A stretch of DNA of 64,000 nucleotides from Adhaeribacter aerolatus (lineage in GTDB: Bacteria; Bacteroidota; Bacteroidia; Cytophagales; Hymenobacteraceae): the NCBI RefSeq assembly GCF_007991635.1, contig NZ_BJYS01000017.1:86939-150938 (forward strand), read 5' to 3'. A program made the translations under genes and the position numbers. Shown here one piece after another: positions 10,099 to 18,595 of the stretch; within the stretch, counting starts at the first letter, position 1; every line of letters starts with the position of its first letter. The notes beneath the pieces were generated by a model. It was not told the origin of the DNA. It saw only the letters and a program-made list of their open reading frames with translations, and did not search any database.

Positions 10099-10156
10099 GG
10101 TTCGGCCGAACTCCTTCCCTGATTGAGGGAAGGTGCCCGGAGGGCGGAAGGGTTAA
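10099..10156. repeat. 58-bp dispersed hairpin repeat, copy 1
   Basis: 56 of 58 bases match 34245-34302 in the same orientation. The unit begins GGTTCGGCCGAACTCC and ends GGCGGAAGGGTTAA. It holds a self-complementary TTCGGCCGAA, a hairpin CCTTCCCT/AGGGAAGG and a hairpin GCCC-gga-GGGC. Both copies lie between genes. It is REP-like in size and structure. Confidence 0.8.
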
Positions 10157-10268
10157 TCTCATCCACCAGAAAAGCAAGTGCCCGCCGCACAGACGAAAAA
10201 AGAAGTAGCTGAATATTCAAATTAACTTTTCAACTATATTAAATGGAGCAAAAAATTGGAAACAATAA

Positions 10269-10320
10269 CGGTCAGGTAAACCAAGTGTGCCTTCAAGACT
10301 CCACCGGGCCTACCTGACCG
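10269..10320 (-). terminator. Inverted repeat downstream of the LacI-type gene, candidate terminator
   Basis: Perfect 10-bp arms CGGTCAGGTA and TACCTGACCG enclose 32 nt. On the minus strand the second arm is followed by TTATTGTTT. It sits about 115 nt past the stop of the regulator at 10437. The large loop makes a classical intrinsic terminator uncertain; a regulatory dyad or small mobile element is possible. Confidence 0.35.
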
Positions 10321-10436
10321 CATATTTTACACATCAATAATTTTAAATCAACGCAGGACTAATACTTACCAAAAACCTTGGTATGTAAAAGTTACTATTC
10401 GTCTGCGGGACAATATAACCGATACCCGGCTGGGGC

Positions 10437-11498
10437 TTAATTCCGGTAAAAGGCGTAATTTTCTTTGGTTACAATATCAATCGGCATAAAATAAGCCTTT
10501 TCGATGGGGGCTTGCTGCACAATTTTATTGTACAAGGCCATAATACCCCGGTAACCTTGCTCCTGGGGCTTCTGACAAATTAAAAAATCGATGGTTCCCT
10601 TCTTTAAGTACTCAATATTTTCGTTTAAGAAGTCAAACCCAATCAATAACTTATCCTGAATACTGCTTTCTTCTATAAAATGGGCCACGTAAGAAACCCG
10701 CGAGTTGGTTACAAAAATGGCCTTTACATCTTTTTCTTTGGTGAGGATTTTAGCTAAATTCTTTTTAATTGATTTGTAATCGGTCTTACGGATATCTATC
10801 TTGACAATCTCTTTGTTAATGTTATTCTTTTGAAAATAGGTTCTGAACCCTTCCTCTTTCCGCAACAGGTGGTGGTGATTATCTATTTCTTTGGAAATAT
10901 TAACGAGTAAAATTTTGCCGGATTCGAACAAATAATTGATCAGGTGCCCGGCCAGGTAACCGGTTTGAAATAAATCCGGGCCGATAAAACTCAGGCTTTC
11001 CTGGTTAGGAATATCCGAATCGATGAAAATATAAGGAATATTACGCTTCTGAAGTTCTTTGGTAAATGCAATAGATTCTTCTATAAAAGAGGGTGCCAGC
11101 AAAACACCATCTAAATTGCCTTTCAACAATACCTGTGTTTGCTTTACAAAAGAACTTTTATTGTTCAGGTCGAAAAAATATTTATCCAGTTTAATCCCGT
11201 ATTGTATAATTTCTGCTTCGGCTTGCTCGATGCCGTTTAGCGGAGCCTGCCAAAAATCTGTTTCGTTGGAAATTTGGGGAATTAAGATAGCAAATTGAAT
11301 AGCCTTGCGCGAAGCCAGTCGGCGGGCCAGCAAGTTAGGCTGGTAATCTAGTTCCTGGATAATGCTATTTATTTTTTCCTTGGTCTTTTCCGAAACCCCG
11401 GTTCGGTTATGAAGAACTCTATCTACGGTGGCAATCGAAACATTGGCTCTTCTGGCTATTTCTTTTACACCAACTAACTCTTCTTCAACTTTCTTCAT
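10437..11498 (-). CDS. LacI/GalR-family transcriptional regulator
   Basis: A 353-residue protein with an N-terminal LacI helix-turn-helix (VGVKEIARRANVSIATVDRVL, about residues 9-30, and the hinge region LDYQPNLLARRLASRK) followed by a periplasmic-binding-protein-like sensor domain (FAILIPQ, GNLDGVLLAPS, FIDSDIP, GYLAGHLI, KAIFVTNSRV). Such proteins repress or activate sugar genes and respond to a small sugar ligand. It lies between the susCD cluster and two nagB-like genes, all on the same strand, and is the obvious candidate to bind the shared dyads at 9366, 9523 and 13835. The ligand is unknown; a sugar phosphate or amino sugar fits the context. Confidence 0.93.
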   Translation of the reverse strand: MKKVEEELVGVKEIARRANVSIATVDRVLHNRTGVSEKTKEKINSIIQELDYQPNLLARRLASRKAIQFAILIPQISNETDFWQAPLNGIEQAEAEIIQYGIKLDKYFFDLNNKSSFVKQTQVLLKGNLDGVLLAPSFIEESIAFTKELQKRNIPYIFIDSDIPNQESLSFIGPDLFQTGYLAGHLINYLFESGKILLVNISKEIDNHHHLLRKEEGFRTYFQKNNINKEIVKIDIRKTDYKSIKKNLAKILTKEKDVKAIFVTNSRVSYVAHFIEESSIQDKLLIGFDFLNENIEYLKKGTIDFLICQKPQEQGYRGIMALYNKIVQQAPIEKAYFMPIDIVTKENYAFYRN

Positions 11499-12590
11499 TT
11501 AAAAATAGGCTTATATAGGTAAGAGATTATAAAAGTACGGGATTTGGTTTACAGTATCTGTAAGGTATTATTAGAAAATTATCATTAAGTAGGAAGTTTT
11601 ACGTGATAAGTGTTAAGGATTGGCTACAAATATGATGGTTGAAGCCCTTACACCATTTCTTCCGAAAGCTAAGGGTACTATCAGAAAGCTTACACAAGCA
11701 TTTACCTGAACTTATGCTACTTATTAATTGCACCGGCTTCGCACAGTTGGTTACTTCACTTGGCTCGAAAATAAAAACAATATAGCCTTCTGTTCCGAGA
11801 TCGAGCTTAATTTTTAACCAGCAATTATGTATTTGTAAAGCTAATGCCCGTAATTTAATGCCGCGTTAGAGATATCTTTTTGAATATGATAAACCAAAGC
11901 CCATTCTGCTTTATAAAAGACGTATTCAGCGTTAGCCCCGGCGTGGAAAGTTGAAGTTCCACCAAGTTTTCATAATTATTATCATGCCCTGATTATTCTG
12001 TTTGGTATAAATCAGAACTTATGCCAAGAGCTTTTGCATCTGTTTTTGCGACGGATACTGACCAGCAAGTGACGAATAAACCTCATTTTCCTCTGGGAGA
12101 AGAGAGCCATGCAACTCGGGCGGTTAATTCGCGGACATACAAAAATATAGGTTCGTCCAGAAGGCCTACTATTTGAATAAAAGACATTGCGCTGCGTCTT
12201 TCCTTAGAATTCAGTGAACTTCAGTAGAATTTTCTGCTCGGAAGATATTATAGGAAATAATCAATGAAAGTTATTTACCTGTATTCTTGTCTAAACACAA
12301 GATACCTTTGATATAAGACGGAGAAGTAGATTTGATCCTGTTGAGCAATAATATTCAGTTAACCCGATTGTAGCGTCTCTGGGCAATGGTTGGGTGGAAG
12401 TAAAAACCAATTCTACCATTTGGCCGGATGGGTTTAAACTGGAGAGGCTAAAAAAGCCTGCTAAGTTCTTAAAACCCAACAGGCTTTATCCACCCAAAAA
12501 AATTCTTGTGGTATGCCAATGCGGGTAACTTATTTTTTTACAACTACCCGGGCAAGCGTATAGAAAGCTTTATTTAAAAGCTACTCAATT
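11499..12590. other. 1.1-kb gene-free region between nagB-like gene and LacI-type gene
   Basis: AT-rich, many stops in all frames. The only structure I can support is the candidate terminator at 12449-12488. A 62-codon frame at 12291-12479 has no recognisable features and overlaps that hairpin, so it was not called. Confidence 0.5.
12449..12488 (-). terminator. Candidate intrinsic terminator of the nagB-like gene at 12591
   Basis: On the minus strand AAAGCCTG and CAGGCTTT form an 8-bp stem, followed directly by a run of T (complement of the A run at 12450-12455). It lies about 100 nt past the stop codon. Confidence 0.55.
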
Positions 12591-13364
12591 TTAATTCAGT
12601 AAAGAACTACTGGCTTTATCCAGAAACAAAACCGCCTGCGGGTGCCTTCTTAAAATAGTAGACGGATACAGTTCCTGTATGTCGCTTTTTAAGGTATGGA
12701 AAACCGCTTGGGCTTTGGTTGGCCCAGGCACCATGCAAAAGACATACCGGGCCCGCATTAAAGCCGGTACAGTTAAGGTTAAAGCGTGGGTAGGCACATC
12801 GGCAATGGTGGCAAAACAGCCGTCATTTACTTGTTGCTGACGACAAGCCTGGTCCAAATCCACTACTTTCACCAGATTTGGGTCGTTAAAATCGGCAACG
12901 TGCGGATCGTTAAAGGCAATGTGGGCGTTTTCACCAATTCCCATACACACAATATCTGCCAGAAATTCTTCCAGCAAGCCGGTATAGCGGACACACTCAG
13001 CGGTTACATCTTTGGCTAAGCCGTTAAGATAATTAACCGAACGGAAAGGTACTATGGCAAAGAGGCGGTCTTTCAGAAAATTGCCGAACCGTTGCGGCGC
13101 CTCTTCCGGCAAGCCGACGTATTCATCCATGTGAAAGGCATTGATGCGTTCCCAGGCAATATTCTGATTGGCTACCAGGTTTGCTAAAAATTCGTTTTGG
13201 GAAGGCGCTGCGGCAAAAATAATATTAACATACTCCTGCTGGTCGAGCAACGCGCTTATTACCTGACCGGCGGCGACCGCTGCCTCCGCTCCCATGGCGG
13301 ACCGGGTTTCGTAAATCTTAACTTCTAAATTTTCTGTGGTTACTGCATTTAGCATATTGGCCAT
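12591..13364 (-). CDS. NagB/glucosamine-6-phosphate deaminase-like protein (copy 1)
   Basis: A 257-residue member of the NagB/RpiA sugar-phosphate isomerase fold. FHMDEYVGLPEE (about residues 76-87) is the hallmark NagB motif with the catalytic-region Asp. The second active-site motif reads GIGENAHIAFNDP, where E. coli NagB has GVGNDGHIAFNEP: the His is kept, but the Asp is Asn and the Glu is Asp. The phosphate-loop region is AAAPSQNEF. Members of this branch are annotated as glucosamine-6-phosphate deaminases or 6-phosphogluconolactonase-like proteins; true substrate is uncertain. The shared promoter block at 13835-13881 ties it to the susCD cluster. It is about 680 nt downstream of its paralogue at 14041. 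Confidence 0.85.
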   Translation of the reverse strand: MANMLNAVTTENLEVKIYETRSAMGAEAAVAAGQVISALLDQQEYVNIIFAAAPSQNEFLANLVANQNIAWERINAFHMDEYVGLPEEAPQRFGNFLKDRLFAIVPFRSVNYLNGLAKDVTAECVRYTGLLEEFLADIVCMGIGENAHIAFNDPHVADFNDPNLVKVVDLDQACRQQQVNDGCFATIADVPTHALTLTVPALMRARYVFCMVPGPTKAQAVFHTLKSDIQELYPSTILRRHPQAVLFLDKASSSLLN

Positions 13365-14040
13365 ATTTTACTGTTTTAGTACCTACTGAAAGGCTTGCCT
13401 TCAAGGTCGGCACAAATTAATAAAAGGAAAGCGGCGGAAGGCGTTGCCCAGTAGTATTTAACCGGGAGTAGTATTCCACCCAAACATCCTACTCCCTTTA
13501 GCACTGAATCCATAACAGTACTTGGTTAAATACTTAATTATTTATTTCTGCTATTTATCTCTGCCGTAAAAATAACTCTTCTTCTTGCTTACTGCCTCTG
13601 CCAGTTACATGATGACGTATGCATTAAGGTTAGCAACCTCCCGTTACCTGAACAACCGGGTACCTCCTGCTGCCCGGATTGCCAATTCACTGAATCTATA
13701 ATCTATATATCGAGGCTTTCGGCTACCAATAGCACTTCCGGAATAATTTGCAGGGCTCCGGCATAGCTTTTAATTTGAAATAGTACCGGCGGCTGAAATA
13801 TTTAACCCTGCTGAAAACCAAAAAGGTAAATTTTTCGGGTACGTACACGAAAATAGAGAAAAAATTCATTTATCAAAAATAATTTTGATAAATGTTAACT
13901 TTTTATTCTTTATTCAAATTTTTTATGTTTGCTAAGGCTGGTGTTTTAGTTGCAGACTGCCAGGTGAGGCATAGGTTACGCCTGTTAAAATAATCAAATA
14001 ATAAAAAAATGCTGCTTTACCGAGACAGGCAACCAGCCGT
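13365..14040. other. Region between the two nagB-like genes
   Basis: No gene seen. It contains the promoter/operator block at 13835-13881 and a perfect AT-rich palindrome at 13868-13893. The remaining approximately 470 nt up to the nagB-like start form a long leader without a strong hairpin that I can see. Confidence 0.5.
13835..13881 (-). promoter_or_regulatory. Candidate nagB-like promoter with downstream LacI-type operator
   Basis: On the minus strand TATTTTTG (13881-13874) is a -7 box, followed after 23 nt by TCGTGTACGTACCCGA (13850-13835), a 16-bp dyad with only one mismatched pair. The arrangement copies 9523-9570 upstream of susC2. The -7 box falls inside a palindrome with 11-bp perfect arms ATTTATCAAAA/TTTTGATAAAT (13868-13893), which could be a second regulator site. 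Confidence 0.48.
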
Positions 14041-14805
14041 TTATGCTTTCCCGGTCTTAGCCAGTACCCCGGCTGAAAGCAAGGAGGCAGAAGCTTCGTC
14101 GAGGTAGTAATGGCAATTAGGGTGTAACTGTAAAATGCTGGCCGGGAATAGGTTACTTACTGGTTTTTCAAGACAGTTTTGCACGGCGGCAGCTTTGCGG
14201 CTTTCGGGTACCGCGCAAATGATGTGCTTTGCCTTCATTATCTGTTTTACCGACATGCTGATGGCGCTGTTGGGCACTTCGTCGATAGAATTAAACCAAC
14301 CCTCCTTCCATTGCTGCTGGCGGCACTGCTCATCTAAATCAACTATTAAGTAAGGTTGCTCGGTATCAAAATCGGCCGGCGGATCATTAAAGGCCAGGTG
14401 CCCGTTCTCTCCTACCCCAACCAAGGCTACCGCTATCGGATGAGAACTGATAATATTACCTAAGCGCTCACATTCGGCCTGGGGGTCATTTTCACCGTTT
14501 ATTAAAAAAGTAGCTTGCAGCGGAGGTACTTTGTCTAAGAAGCGTTCTTTCAGGTATTTCCGGAAGCTGGCTTTTGCGGTTTCCGGCAGGCCAATATATT
14601 CATCCAGGTGGAACATGGTTACTTTACGCCATTCAATATCTGGTTCAGAAATTAGCTGGTTCAGGGTTTCGAACTGGCTGGTACCGGTTGCCAATATTAT
14701 ATTGGCATAGCCCTGGCCCGCAATAGATTCCCGTATTAAGGCCGCCGCTTTGCTTCCGGCTAGCTTGCCAAGTTCGCCGGGATTTTTCAGTACGCTAATT
14801 TCCAT
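14041..14805 (-). CDS. NagB/glucosamine-6-phosphate deaminase-like protein (copy 2)
   Basis: A 254-residue paralogue of the protein at 12591-13364. It has FHLDEYIGLPETAK and GVGENGHLAFNDPPADF, again with Asn at the position of the E. coli catalytic Asp, and a more typical phosphate loop (ATGTSQFETL). NagB converts glucosamine-6-phosphate to fructose-6-phosphate and ammonia. Two divergent copies in a row suggest different substrates or a division of labour in degrading a glycan imported by the neighbouring SusCD pairs. Translation starts at an ATG at 14805; nothing better lies upstream. Confidence 0.86.
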   Translation of the reverse strand: MEISVLKNPGELGKLAGSKAAALIRESIAGQGYANIILATGTSQFETLNQLISEPDIEWRKVTMFHLDEYIGLPETAKASFRKYLKERFLDKVPPLQATFLINGENDPQAECERLGNIISSHPIAVALVGVGENGHLAFNDPPADFDTEQPYLIVDLDEQCRQQQWKEGWFNSIDEVPNSAISMSVKQIMKAKHIICAVPESRKAAAVQNCLEKPVSNLFPASILQLHPNCHYYLDEASASLLSAGVLAKTGKA

Positions 14806-15178
14806 CTGACTATTTATTTTAATGAATAACTGTTTTTACGTTTTATAGCGCTTTTGCCTTTTGTAGCTGTTCTTTACTTCCCCTTTAAATATTATTAGCC
14901 GTTTAAATATTGTTGTACCACAGCAACGCCAAGCCAGGGCTTAAGTTAAGGCGTAAAAATTAAAAACCCGCAAATCCGATAAAAACAGAAAGAAAATATA
15001 CTGCTATTTTGGAGCCCCGGGTAGCAGTTAGCTAAAGAATTATAGTAGTTAAAGCGGTTTAAGACCAAAGCTTTCACTTAAAATATTTACGTTAAATATA
15101 CTTTTAATTCTCTGAAAAAAGGTTGTAACCTTTAGGCGGTTGGGTTACTCTATTGCTATAGAACTAACCTTAAAAGAA
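14806..15178. other. Divergent intergenic region with ECF-type promoter
   Basis: Holds the upstream sequence of the minus-strand nagB-like gene and, at its right end, the promoter of the plus-strand sigma operon (15123-15154). No other feature was seen. Confidence 0.5.
15123..15154 (+). promoter_or_regulatory. Candidate ECF-sigma promoter of the DUF4142-cupredoxin-sigma operon
   Basis: TTGTAACCTT (15123-15132), 12 nt, TTACTCTATT (15145-15154). The identical pair of decamers with identical 12-nt spacing occurs on the minus strand at 18627-18596 in front of folE. The -10-like element ends 24 nt before the ATG at 15179, giving a short leader. The left element also lies in a dyad AAAGGTT-GT-AACCTTT (15118-15133). 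GTAAC-type -35 elements are known for Bacteroidetes ECF factors. Confidence 0.65.
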
Positions 15179-15721
15179 ATGAAAACGCTTAGAACGCTTA
15201 GAAATTTAGCCTTAGCCGGCGGCTGTGTTATCCTCTTTATGCCCGCCACAGCACAGGACAACCCGAAGCTTTCCGATGAAGAAGTTGCTTCGGTGGCGGT
15301 TACCGCCAATCAGATTGACATAAATCAGGCCCGGCTGGCGAAAGAAAGATCTAAAAATACCCAGGTGCTGCAATTTGCGGAAACAATGGCCAACGACCAT
15401 AAGGCCGTAATCGGGCAAGCCTCCGCGCTGGTAAAAAAATTAGGGGTAACGCCGAAGGACAATGCGGTGAGTCGCCAATTATTAGCCGATGCTGCTAAAA
15501 CGGAGAAGGTCCTTAAAACAAAAAAAGGAAAAGAGTTTGATAAGGCTTATATAGATAATGAGGTAGCTTACCATAAGGCCGTGATTTCCGCCGTTAAGGG
15601 GCTGCTGATTCCCGAAACAGAAAATCAGGAATTAAAAGATTTACTTCAGAATATTCTGCCGGCCCTGGATGCGCACCTGCAACACGCCCAAATGCTGCAG
15701 AAGCAATACGCTGCTAAATAA
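15179..15721 (+). CDS. DUF4142 family exported protein
   Basis: Start chosen at the ATG at 15179 because the upstream in-frame ATG at 15140 lies inside the predicted promoter and because MKTLRTLRNLALAGG begins a proper signal peptide ending near PATAQD. The 180-residue product has the all-helical DUF4142 fold (ferritin-like four-helix type): VAVTANQIDINQARLA, QFAETMANDHK and YHKAVISAV carry the conserved His residues. DUF4142 proteins are periplasmic; biochemical role is not settled. First gene of a three-gene operon with a cupredoxin (6-nt gap) and an ECF sigma factor, which suggests a role in sensing or handling metal or redox stress. Confidence 0.88.
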   Translation: MKTLRTLRNLALAGGCVILFMPATAQDNPKLSDEEVASVAVTANQIDINQARLAKERSKNTQVLQFAETMANDHKAVIGQASALVKKLGVTPKDNAVSRQLLADAAKTEKVLKTKKGKEFDKAYIDNEVAYHKAVISAVKGLLIPETENQELKDLLQNILPALDAHLQHAQMLQKQYAAK

Positions 15722-15727
15722 AGTCCG

Positions 15728-16054
15728 ATGTTAAACGTTTGGGTTTGGGGGTTATTTTTACCCCTTATTTTTAGAGGCTATAATCCCGGTACGGAAAGCA
15801 AGGCGCCGAAGATTTATACCGTAGAAATCAGAGAAATGAAATTTGTACCAGCCGAAATCAGGGTTAATAAAGGCGATACCATTGTTTGGGTAAACCGCGA
15901 CATGGTGGCTCATAATGTTACAGAAGAAAAAAGTAAAGCCTGGGCCTCTCCTTTATTACCGGTTGGCAAATCCTGGAAAATGGTAGCCTCCAAGAATTCG
16001 GCTTATTTCTGCAGCCTGCACCCCGTAATGAAAGGCCGGATAGCGGTACAGTAA
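15728..16054 (+). CDS. Cupredoxin (plastocyanin/azurin-like type I copper protein)
   Basis: A 108-residue protein with a short N-terminal hydrophobic segment (VWGLFLPLIF) and a cupredoxin domain. The type I copper ligands are all visible: His62 (AHNVT), Cys95, His98 and Met101 in YFCSLHPVMKG. FVPAEIRVNKGDTIVWVN is the typical first half of the fold. It probably carries single electrons in the periplasm. It follows the DUF4142 gene by 6 nt and precedes the sigma factor by 45 nt; co-transcription with a sigma factor suggests the system responds to copper or redox state, though no direct sensor is visible. Confidence 0.9.
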   Translation: MLNVWVWGLFLPLIFRGYNPGTESKAPKIYTVEIREMKFVPAEIRVNKGDTIVWVNRDMVAHNVTEEKSKAWASPLLPVGKSWKMVASKNSAYFCSLHPVMKGRIAVQ

Positions 16055-16099
16055 GCCGGCTTAATAATGAAAAAATAAACAATATATAAAAATATTGCC

Positions 16100-16759
16100 A
16101 TGATACAAGTTGCGGAAGAGGACCTAATCGAAAAAATAATAGAAGGTAGAACCGAGCTTTTTGAAATCCTGATTAGAAGAAATAATCCCTTTTTATACAA
16201 AGTAGGTAAGTCGTACGGCTACCAGCACCAGGATGTGGAAGACTTGATGCAGGAAACATTTATCAGTGCCTATAAAAGTTTAGCCAGCTTTCAGCACCGA
16301 TCGTCTTTTAAAACCTGGATTATTAAAATAATGCTGCATCATTGCTACCAGAAGAATCACAAATTCAGTTTTAAATACGAAAAAGCCGGGTATGAAGAAA
16401 TTGTTGACAAGCAGGTACCATTGTTTGCCGGTTCTCCTTTGGATATGGAAAAGAATATTTTTACACAGGAGCTAAAAGCGATTATAGAAAAGGCAGTAGG
16501 TGAAATTCCGCTGGATTACCGCATGGTATTTTCCTTGCGGGAATTAAATGGCCTGAATGTAGCCGAAACCGCCGAAGCGCTGGGCATATCAGAAGCCAAT
16601 GTTAAGGTGCGTCTGAACCGGGCCAAAAATATGCTCCGCCGGGAGATTGAAAAATATTACTCTCCCGAAGAAATCTTTGAATTTAACCTCATTCATTGCG
16701 ACCGTATCGTTAACAAGGTAATGGCAGAGATTACAAAGGAAAATTATCCTGTACCTTAA
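16100..16759 (+). CDS. ECF-type RNA polymerase sigma factor
   Basis: A 219-residue sigma-70 family protein. Region 2 is visible (RNNPFLYKVGKSYGYQHQ, DVEDLMQETFISAYK, FKTWI.KIMLHHCYQ) and region 4 (IPLDYRMVFSLRELNGL, VAETAEALGISEANVKVRLN). After region 4 there is an extra tail of about 40 residues (YYSPEEIFEFNLIHCDRIV) with one Cys, longer than in minimal ECF factors. No anti-sigma gene follows. Its own operon and folE-fnr carry the same bipartite promoter, so autoregulation and control of folE-fnr are inferred. Confidence 0.93.
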   Translation: MIQVAEEDLIEKIIEGRTELFEILIRRNNPFLYKVGKSYGYQHQDVEDLMQETFISAYKSLASFQHRSSFKTWIIKIMLHHCYQKNHKFSFKYEKAGYEEIVDKQVPLFAGSPLDMEKNIFTQELKAIIEKAVGEIPLDYRMVFSLRELNGLNVAETAEALGISEANVKVRLNRAKNMLRREIEKYYSPEEIFEFNLIHCDRIVNKVMAEITKENYPVP

Positions 16760-17139
16760 GCTTACCATGTTCCGAATTATACTTTTTTAATTAATTCGAG
16801 CATAACATTTTCCAAACCTGACCTGGAATATTAGCGATGGTACAGTTTAATATTTCATCTTGCCTGATTCTTTTTCTGAAAACTTTAACTAAAAATATAA
16901 ACCGTAGCCTCCCGACACCAGCACCGGCGGTAATGACCCGTCTTTTCCGTTTCATCAATTTTTTTGGCGGAACCATTGGGTGCTGGGATAGTAGGATAAC
17001 TATTCTCAATTCCGGTGGCCAACAGAAACGGCTCCGCTAATAAACTGGTCATAACCCAACCGTTTAAGCAGACAGAATAATTGGTTATCGCATCCATATC
17101 GGCAGGGAGGCCTGACCCTTCGCTTTATTTTTTTAATTT
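16760..17139. other. Convergent gap between sigma operon and fnr, no gene seen
   Basis: About 380 nt between converging transcription units. Small frames exist on both strands but none has a recognisable protein, good start context or consistent codon use. No clear terminator hairpin was found. Confidence 0.45.
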
Positions 17140-17805
17140 TTATTTTTCAAATACTACTGCTTCGGGCGAAGCGCCCAGCCGGGCTAAAATATGTTGCAAA
17201 CCTTCTACCATTGGCGGAGGGCCGCACACGTAGAAATGTCGCTTAAAATCTTCCACATTAGTCTTCAGGAAAGGTTCATCAATATGTCCGTGGTGATAGC
17301 GGTTGCTAGGTTCACCGGTAATCGTATAAATGGCGTTTGCTCCCAGCATGGCTGTTAGCTCCTGCCTTAGAATAATATCCTGCTCGGTCTTATTCGAAAA
17401 AAAGAGTTTGTTACCGGCTAATTTTTGTTCTTTTTGTAATTGCCGAAGAATGGCAATGAAAGGCGTGATGCCGGCGCCACCAGCAATAAAATAACCGGGA
17501 CCGTGGTAGGCAATAGCCCCCCAAACGTCTTCAATAATTAATTCATCCCCTACAACCAGGCTATCCAGTTCATTGGTAACGCCTGCATGATCGCGGTATA
17601 TTTTTATGGTAAACTCCAGGTCCGGCGATGTGGCTAAGGAAGTAAAAGAAAAAGGCCTCTTTTCGGCTTCCCAGCCTTTTTTGTTAATAGCCACATCAGT
17701 AGCCTGCCCCGGTATAAAAGTGTAGTTTGCCGGTTTTTCAAACTGAAATCTTTTAACGTTGTGCGTCAGGTTTTCAATTGCTTTTATTTTAACTTTATTT
17801 TCCAT
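17140..17805 (-). CDS. Ferredoxin/flavodoxin-NAD(P)H reductase-like flavoprotein
   Basis: A 221-residue FNR-superfamily reductase. FAD-binding motif RPFSFTS (residues 50-56), nucleotide-binding GGAGITPF (109-116) and CGPPPMVE (194-201) with the conserved Cys are all present; there is no iron-sulphur or globin domain, so it must pass electrons to a separate partner. It is the second gene behind folE (51-nt gap) and shares its ECF-type promoter. Possible partners here are the truncated haemoglobin at 23079 or the 2Fe-2S ferredoxin at 28741; both are guesses from context. Confidence 0.88.
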   Translation of the reverse strand: MENKVKIKAIENLTHNVKRFQFEKPANYTFIPGQATDVAINKKGWEAEKRPFSFTSLATSPDLEFTIKIYRDHAGVTNELDSLVVGDELIIEDVWGAIAYHGPGYFIAGGAGITPFIAILRQLQKEQKLAGNKLFFSNKTEQDIILRQELTAMLGANAIYTITGEPSNRYHHGHIDEPFLKTNVEDFKRHFYVCGPPPMVEGLQHILARLGASPEAVVFEK

Positions 17806-17856
17806 GGTAATTGGTTATTTATAGGAGAATAATTGAAAAAAGGGTTAGAGAAAATT

Positions 17857-18522
17857 TCATTTCAGCCACGATAGCAATTCCTTTTTTATAGCATTGTTCT
17901 GGAATTTGCCCGAATAATGGCTCGTGCGGGTGGTGCTGGCAATATCCCGTATCCCGCGGGCTGCTACGCAAAGGTGGGTTGCCTCTATTATTACGGCTAC
18001 ATCTTCTGTGTGTAAAGCTTTCTGCAAGGCTTGTGCAATTTGCTCGGTTAGCCGTTCCTGCACCTGCGGGCGCTGGCAATAATATTGTACCAGGCGGTTT
18101 ACTTTAGATAATCCAATTACTTTGCCACTGGAAAAATACGCCACGTGGGCTTTGCCCATGATGGGCAGAAAATGGTGCTCGCAGCAGGAATACACCGTGA
18201 TATCTTTCACCACCAGCATTTTATTATAGTGATATTTGTTTTCGAAAAGCGTAACTGCCGGCTTATTCGCGGGATTCATCCCCCGGAATATTTCCTGCAC
18301 ATACATTTTAGCTACCCGGTCCGGCGTACCTTTCAGACTATCATCCTCCATATCCAGACCCAGCATAAGCATGATTTGCCGGAAATAATGACTGATGGCC
18401 TTGATTTTGGATTCGTCGGTAGCTTCCGCGCCATTTAACTTTAACAATTTTTCAGGGTTATGGGCAGCATCTTTTCCGTTGGCTTCCTTAACCGGGATTA
18501 TATTTCCGTTAAGCGTTATCAT
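17857..18522 (-). CDS. folE: GTP cyclohydrolase I
   Basis: A 221-residue FolE, normal length. Zinc ligands Cys114 and His117 are in YSCCEHHFLPIMG and Cys185 in HLCVAARGIRD. LSKVNRLVQYYCQRPQVQE and TPDRVAKMY are classic family motifs. It converts GTP to dihydroneopterin triphosphate plus formate at the start of folate and biopterin synthesis. Its placement under an ECF-type promoter with a flavin reductase, rather than with other folate genes, suggests a stress-induced or specialised copy, perhaps supplying a pterin cofactor. Whether the genome has another folE cannot be told here. Confidence 0.96.
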   Translation of the reverse strand: MITLNGNIIPVKEANGKDAAHNPEKLLKLNGAEATDESKIKAISHYFRQIMLMLGLDMEDDSLKGTPDRVAKMYVQEIFRGMNPANKPAVTLFENKYHYNKMLVVKDITVYSCCEHHFLPIMGKAHVAYFSSGKVIGLSKVNRLVQYYCQRPQVQERLTEQIAQALQKALHTEDVAVIIEATHLCVAARGIRDIASTTRTSHYSGKFQNNAIKKELLSWLK

Positions 18523-18595
18523 AGTTATTGCATTTAAGATCTAATCGTCTGTTTCAGGAGAATTAAAACCGGGTGGTTTTACAACTCACTTAATT

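Larger units (their letters stand above)
9222..10436. other. 1.2-kb gene-free region upstream of susC2
   Basis: No credible gene was found. The region holds the susC2 leader and promoter/operator block (9366-9385 and 9523-9570), a GC-rich segment unlike its AT-rich flanks (9890-10022), a 58-bp repeat also present at 34245 (10099-10156), and an inverted repeat downstream of the LacI-type gene (10269-10320). Each is listed separately. Confidence 0.6.

Noticed and set aside
12291..12479. 62-codon minus-strand frame
   Set aside because: Overlaps the hairpin judged to be a terminator; composition not protein-like.
16791..17097. Several short frames on both strands between the sigma gene and fnr
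   Set aside because: Mutually overlapping, no conserved features, no ribosome-binding sites.
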